64,000 nucleotides of DNA, taken from assembly GCF_013085465.1 (NCBI RefSeq), contig NZ_CP049838.1, positions 4,154,001 through 4,218,000 on the forward strand. Reading direction: 5' to 3'. Of this stretch, positions 62,485 through 64,000 are shown piece by piece. Numbering within the stretch: position 1 is the stretch's first letter; every line of letters begins with the position of its first letter. Origin of the DNA: Streptomyces asoensis. GTDB lineage: Bacteria; Actinomycetota; Actinomycetes; Streptomycetales; Streptomycetaceae. The notes under the pieces were generated by a model, which was given only the letters and a program-made list of their open reading frames with translations, made no database searches and was not told the DNA's origin. The position numbers and the translations under genes are program-made.

Positions 62485-64000
62485 TTACTTCTGCAACACC
62501 GCGACGTCCTCGTCGGCCTCCGGGACGGCCACCGTGCCCCTGTCGTCCGGCAGGGTCTGGATCGTGAAGCCCGGGACGCCCTCCTGCGTGGCCGTCAGGG
62601 TGCGGGAGGCGTAGACCGGGGTGTCCGTGAGGGGTTCCACGGTCAGCGCGTAGGTGCCCTTCAGGCCGGTGGGGACGGGGAGTTCGACGTCCTGGGTGGT
62701 GCCGGCCTTGACCGTGTACGTCTTGGACACGGCGGTACCGCCGCCGCTGCCGGCGGACGCGGTGACCTTGACCTTGGCGGTGCCCTTGGGAGCGGTCAGG
62801 GAGAGGGTGGAGCCCTTGGCGCTGTTGTCGGCGGCGGACGCGCGCGTGCCGACCGGGGCGGTGGCGGTGATGAACGCCGACTCCTGCTGGGCGCCCTTGC
62901 CGCGCAGAACCCGTACGGCCGCGACGACGGGCACCGACTGGCCCGTCGGGGTCAGGACCAGCGAGCCCGCCTCCCCGCGCGTGACGTCACCCAGGTCGAC
63001 CGAGGTCGTCATGCCCGCCTTGACGTGCAGCGTCTCGTGTCCGGCGGGGGTGATCAGGCCCGAGGGGGAGGCGAGTTGGACTTTCAGGTCGGCGTCGGCG
63101 TCACCCGGCGCGTAGGCGATGAGGCGAACGGCCGTGGCGTCCTTGGGGATGCCCGGGATGACCTGGGTGCCCGCCGGGTCGGTGGAGGCGGCGAGCCAGT
63201 CCCCGCCGAGCTTCTCGTCCAGTGCCTGTACGGCGGCCCCCACGCGGCCGCTGCGGACGTTGACGTGGACGGTGAGGTCCTCCTGCTTCTCGCCGGTGAG
63301 CGTGGACAGCAGGATCGGCTCGCTGGAGTGCGCCGGGATCGTGATGCCCTCCCCCACCGTGGTCGAGAGGGCGCCGTCCTTGCCGTAGAGCTCGATGTCG
63401 GCGACGGCGGCGGAGTCGTCCGGGTTGGTGAGGTGGACGTAGTCCGTGCGGTCGGCGGCCGTACTGACGCCCGGGAACCAGAACTCCGTGTCCGGTGCGG
63501 TGCAGGTGACACCCTGGAGGCCGCGGCCGCTGCCGGCGGTGACCTCGGTGGTCTCCTGGACGGTCCAGCCGGGCGCGAACTTCCCCTCGGCGGTGCCCAG
63601 CAGCGCCGGTGTCTCGCCGCCGGAGGTGTCGCCGACGGCCGGGGTGCCGGGCGCCTTGGGCGTGACGACGGGCTTCGTCGCCTTCTTCTTGCTGCTCGTC
63701 TTGTCGGTCGTCTTGTCGGTCGTCTTGTCGGTCGTCTTGTCGGTCGTCTTGTCGGTCGTCGCGGCCGCCGACTCCGCGGTGGCTGCCGCGAGTTCGGCCG
63801 TGCCGTCGCCGTCCGTGCCCTTGGTGACGGGCGTGAAGGACGTGTACGACGTGTCGGCGAGGTCGGAGGTACTGGGTGAGGGGCAGAGCAGGCTCGTGCG
63901 CTCCACGGGCAGTTCGGCGGCCGCCTGTGCGGTGTCGGCGGTGGCCGCGTCGGGCTGGTTGAGCGTGGCGAACCCGGTGACCGCGGCGAGCGCGGCCGTG
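62485..64000 (-). CDS. DUF5719-like exported protein, N-terminus outside window
   Basis: At least 505 residues visible; the start lies beyond base 64000. The upstream visible part includes a hydrophobic stretch TAALAAVTGFATLNQPDAA, probably a signal/membrane anchor end, followed by ELPVERTSLLCPSPSTSD. A low-complexity TTDKTTDKT region precedes a b-rich secreted domain (VQETTEVTAGSGRGLQGVTC, WFPGVSTAADRTDYVHLTN). It ends GTVAVPEADEDVAVLQK. Members lie beside whiB/mannosyl genes in actinobacteria. Function unknown. Confidence 0.82.
   Translation of the reverse strand, partial: TAALAAVTGFATLNQPDAATADTAQAAAELPVERTSLLCPSPSTSDLADTSYTSFTPVTKGTDGDGTAELAAATAESAAATTDKTTDKTTDKTTDKTTDKTSSKKKATKPVVTPKAPGTPAVGDTSGGETPALLGTAEGKFAPGWTVQETTEVTAGSGRGLQGVTCTAPDTEFWFPGVSTAADRTDYVHLTNPDDSAAVADIELYGKDGALSTTVGEGITIPAHSSEPILLSTLTGEKQEDLTVHVNVRSGRVGAAVQALDEKLGGDWLAASTDPAGTQVIPGIPKDATAVRLIAYAPGDADADLKVQLASPSGLITPAGHETLHVKAGMTTSVDLGDVTRGEAGSLVLTPTGQSVPVVAAVRVLRGKGAQQESAFITATAPVGTRASAADNSAKGSTLSLTAPKGTAKVKVTASAGSGGGTAVSKTYTVKAGTTQDVELPVPTGLKGTYALTVEPLTDTPVYASRTLTATQEGVPGFTIQTLPDDRGTVAVPEADEDVAVLQK
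63698..63757. repeat. 12-bp coding microsatellite encoding TDKT repeats
   Basis: Five perfect copies of GTCTTGTCGGTC at 63698, 63710, 63722, 63734 and 63746. They encode Thr-Asp-Lys-Thr repeats just before SSKKK in the DUF5719-like protein. Confidence 0.95.

Overview
The window is a stretch of high-GC chromosome from a Streptomyces or close relative. The evidence is GC-rich codon usage with many GTG starts, a 16S-23S-5S rRNA operon of Streptomyces length without spacer tRNAs, MtrAB-LpqB, a large NAD-dependent glutamate dehydrogenase, and a SecA without a zinc tail. Most of it is conserved core genome. Blocks recall, from memory, the Mycobacterium tuberculosis orders Rv3235-Rv3260c (secA1, hpf, comF-like, lpqB, mtrB, mtrA, sahH, manA, manB, DUF3499, metallopeptidase-like) and Rv3691-Rv3695 (DUF4350, MoxR, DUF58, SpoIIM, RDD). 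No prophage, transposase, CRISPR array or tRNA gene was found.

Layout. 1-5476: cell-surface polymer genes, namely the tail of a CDP-glycerol glycerophosphotransferase, a glycosyltransferase/glycerophosphotransferase fusion and two multi-pass membrane proteins. 5509-6562: divergent ohr/ohrR peroxide-defence pair with a palindromic operator. 6722-7763: a decayed membrane mannosyltransferase-like gene. 7834-12134: GalE-like epimerase, orphan response regulator, TetR regulator and a divergent TagG/TagH-type polymer exporter. 12242-17194: NAD-glutamate dehydrogenase. 17195-18411: gene-free DNA with a 55-bp repeat and nine 26-bp tandem repeats. 18412-26763: DJ-1/PfpI protein, HAD hydrolase, small unknowns, Rv3235-like protein, SecA, a GNAT acetyltransferase and a YcaQ-type DNA glycosylase candidate. 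26860-34770: response regulator, HPF, ComF-like protein, LpqB, MtrB, MtrA, all on the minus strand. 34932-42887: acetyltransferase, MtnA and a five-gene membrane/MoxR/DUF58 operon. 42989-48156: rRNA operon on the minus strand with tandem upstream promoter-like repeats. 48732-51614: SpoIIM-like, RDD and an unknown protein. 51809-59156: SahH, CDF transporter, ManA, SIS protein, Trm112-like protein and ManB. 59288-60947: lactate permease broken by two frameshifts. 61231-64000: DUF3499, metallopeptidase-like and DUF5719-like genes, the last cut by the window edge.

How the genes work together. The left end makes and exports an anionic wall polymer: the transferases build it, TagGH exports it, and GalE and membrane proteins may supply or decorate sugars. 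The centre is a growth and homeostasis block: protein export (SecA), ribosome hibernation (HPF) and the MtrAB-LpqB envelope/development system. MtnA and SahH serve methionine salvage and methyl-cycle recycling. ManA and ManB supply mannose precursors. The most unusual content is the minisatellite region, the dispersed GC-rich hairpin element, two broken membrane-protein genes, the rRNA operon sitting inside an otherwise conserved MoxR-DUF58/SpoIIM-RDD neighbourhood, and a multi-hairpin leader upstream of sahH. I did not find a clearly new defence or biosynthetic system.
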